Part shown: piece after piece, positions 63,515 through 64,000 of the stretch
Position numbering within the stretch: the stretch's first letter is position 1
How the letters are laid out: each line of letters starts with the position of its first letter
Assembly: GCF_905475465.1 (NCBI RefSeq)
Contig: NW_025920860.1
Location: 868,001-932,000, forward strand
Length of the DNA: 64,000 nt
Direction: 5' to 3'
Source: Pieris napi
Taxonomy: Eukaryota > Arthropoda > Insecta > Lepidoptera > Pieridae
Program-made: the position numbers and the translations under genes
The notes under the pieces: generated by a model
The model's input: only the letters and a program-made list of their open reading frames with translations
Databases searched by the model: none
Told to the model about the DNA's origin: nothing

Positions 63515-64000
63515 TAAAGGTGATATCAGAGTCAGACGGTTCACTCGAATGATTGTTCACTCGAGTGACTGCTTCATTTTTTTTCATTCTATGTTCACAC
63601 GGCTTAGACGAAATGATACAGAAATGAACATTCATTGTTCTTTCTTTTAAATATGTCATCGAATGAAGTCGTACGTCTTAGAATTAGTTTAATTTGTGAT
63701 CATTTAATCAAAGAGTTGACAAAAAAGAAGCAAAGAAAACGTCGACGGTGGTGGGTGCGACCATGGATTGAAAGAAGAAATTTATTAGGAGCTTCCAATA
63801 CATTGTTGAGAGAACTAGCCGTTGAAGATCCTGATTCATATTGTAATCATCTTCGAATGGATGAAAGTAAATTTGAAGAAAAGTTAAAAAAACGTTATAA
63901 CTTCGTCGACAACGTGATGTCCGTCGGCTAGATAATGAAAGATGAAAATGAACAAAAAATGAACCGTCTGATATCAACTTAAAGGTGACATTTTCACCTT
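63515..64000. mobile_element. Composite fold-back Harbinger element, unit 3 (partial)
   Basis: Left end only; cut by the window edge. Confidence 0.75.
63653..63931 (+). pseudogene. Harbinger transposase N-terminal fragment, unit 3
   Basis: Identical protein to units 1 and 2. Confidence 0.85.

Larger units (their letters stand above)
59051..64000. repeat. 7.67-kb tandem unit, copy 3 (cut by window end)
   Basis: The first 4950 bp of a third unit. It has a 34-bp stretch at about 60299-60332 that copies 1 and 2 lack. The array may continue beyond the window. Confidence 0.92.

Overview
This window is eukaryotic and almost entirely transposable-element (TE) DNA. It is most likely from a moth or butterfly. 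The evidence is an AT-rich background, a tRNA-derived SINE of a type common in Lepidoptera, insect errantivirus-type LTR elements with env genes, spliceosomal introns, and Jockey/CR1-like LINEs. No host gene can be called with confidence. The density and nesting suggest heterochromatin, possibly a W chromosome; that last point is inference.

Layout. 1-2290: a minus-strand SINE, then a 45-bp-period minisatellite. 2295-9703: a complete errantivirus-like element (ERV-1) with identical 312-bp LTRs, AGCT target duplication, gag, a pol with two nonsense codons, and an open env. 11694-14502: an inverted, LTR-less piece of the same element (pol 3' end, env, part of the LTR). 15890-20550: a degraded LINE split by a Copia element (16345-20211) that has lost most of its reverse transcriptase. 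21546-25600: an unidentified ORF, a 656-bp PIF/Harbinger-type element with TAA target duplication, a LINE relic, and an unclassified TE-like ORF. 25605-27122: the 3' end of a Gypsy element whose LTR carries an array of small hairpins. 27124-43694: a minus-strand Jockey-like LINE (LINE-A), split by an env-bearing Gypsy element (ERV-2, 30239-38874, GAAC target duplication) and by an intact plus-strand LINE (LINE-B, 39063-42515). 43695-64000: three head-to-tail copies (the last cut by the window edge) of a 7.67-kb unit holding a 5S-rRNA-like sequence, a SINE-like fragment and a composite Harbinger element with a spliced Myb/SANT-like gene.

How the parts work together. Both env-bearing elements show the same expression logic. 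A start codon in the 5' leader lies just before a splice donor. In unspliced RNA it opens a tiny ORF that stops inside the donor; splicing puts it in frame with env. ERV-2 also has a textbook -1 frameshift signal at the gag end: slippery heptamer TTTAAAC, 8-nt spacer and an H-type pseudoknot, with the pol frame opening exactly at the heptamer. The nesting gives an order of events: the old LINE before Copia, and LINE-A before ERV-2 and LINE-B.

The most interesting signals are the ERV-2 frameshift pseudoknot, the donor/stop leader design in both env elements, the covarying GNRA-type hairpin array in the Gypsy LTR, the 2.8-kb inverted repeat of ERV-1, and the tandem 7.67-kb array. All statements come from reading the sequence; no database search was run.
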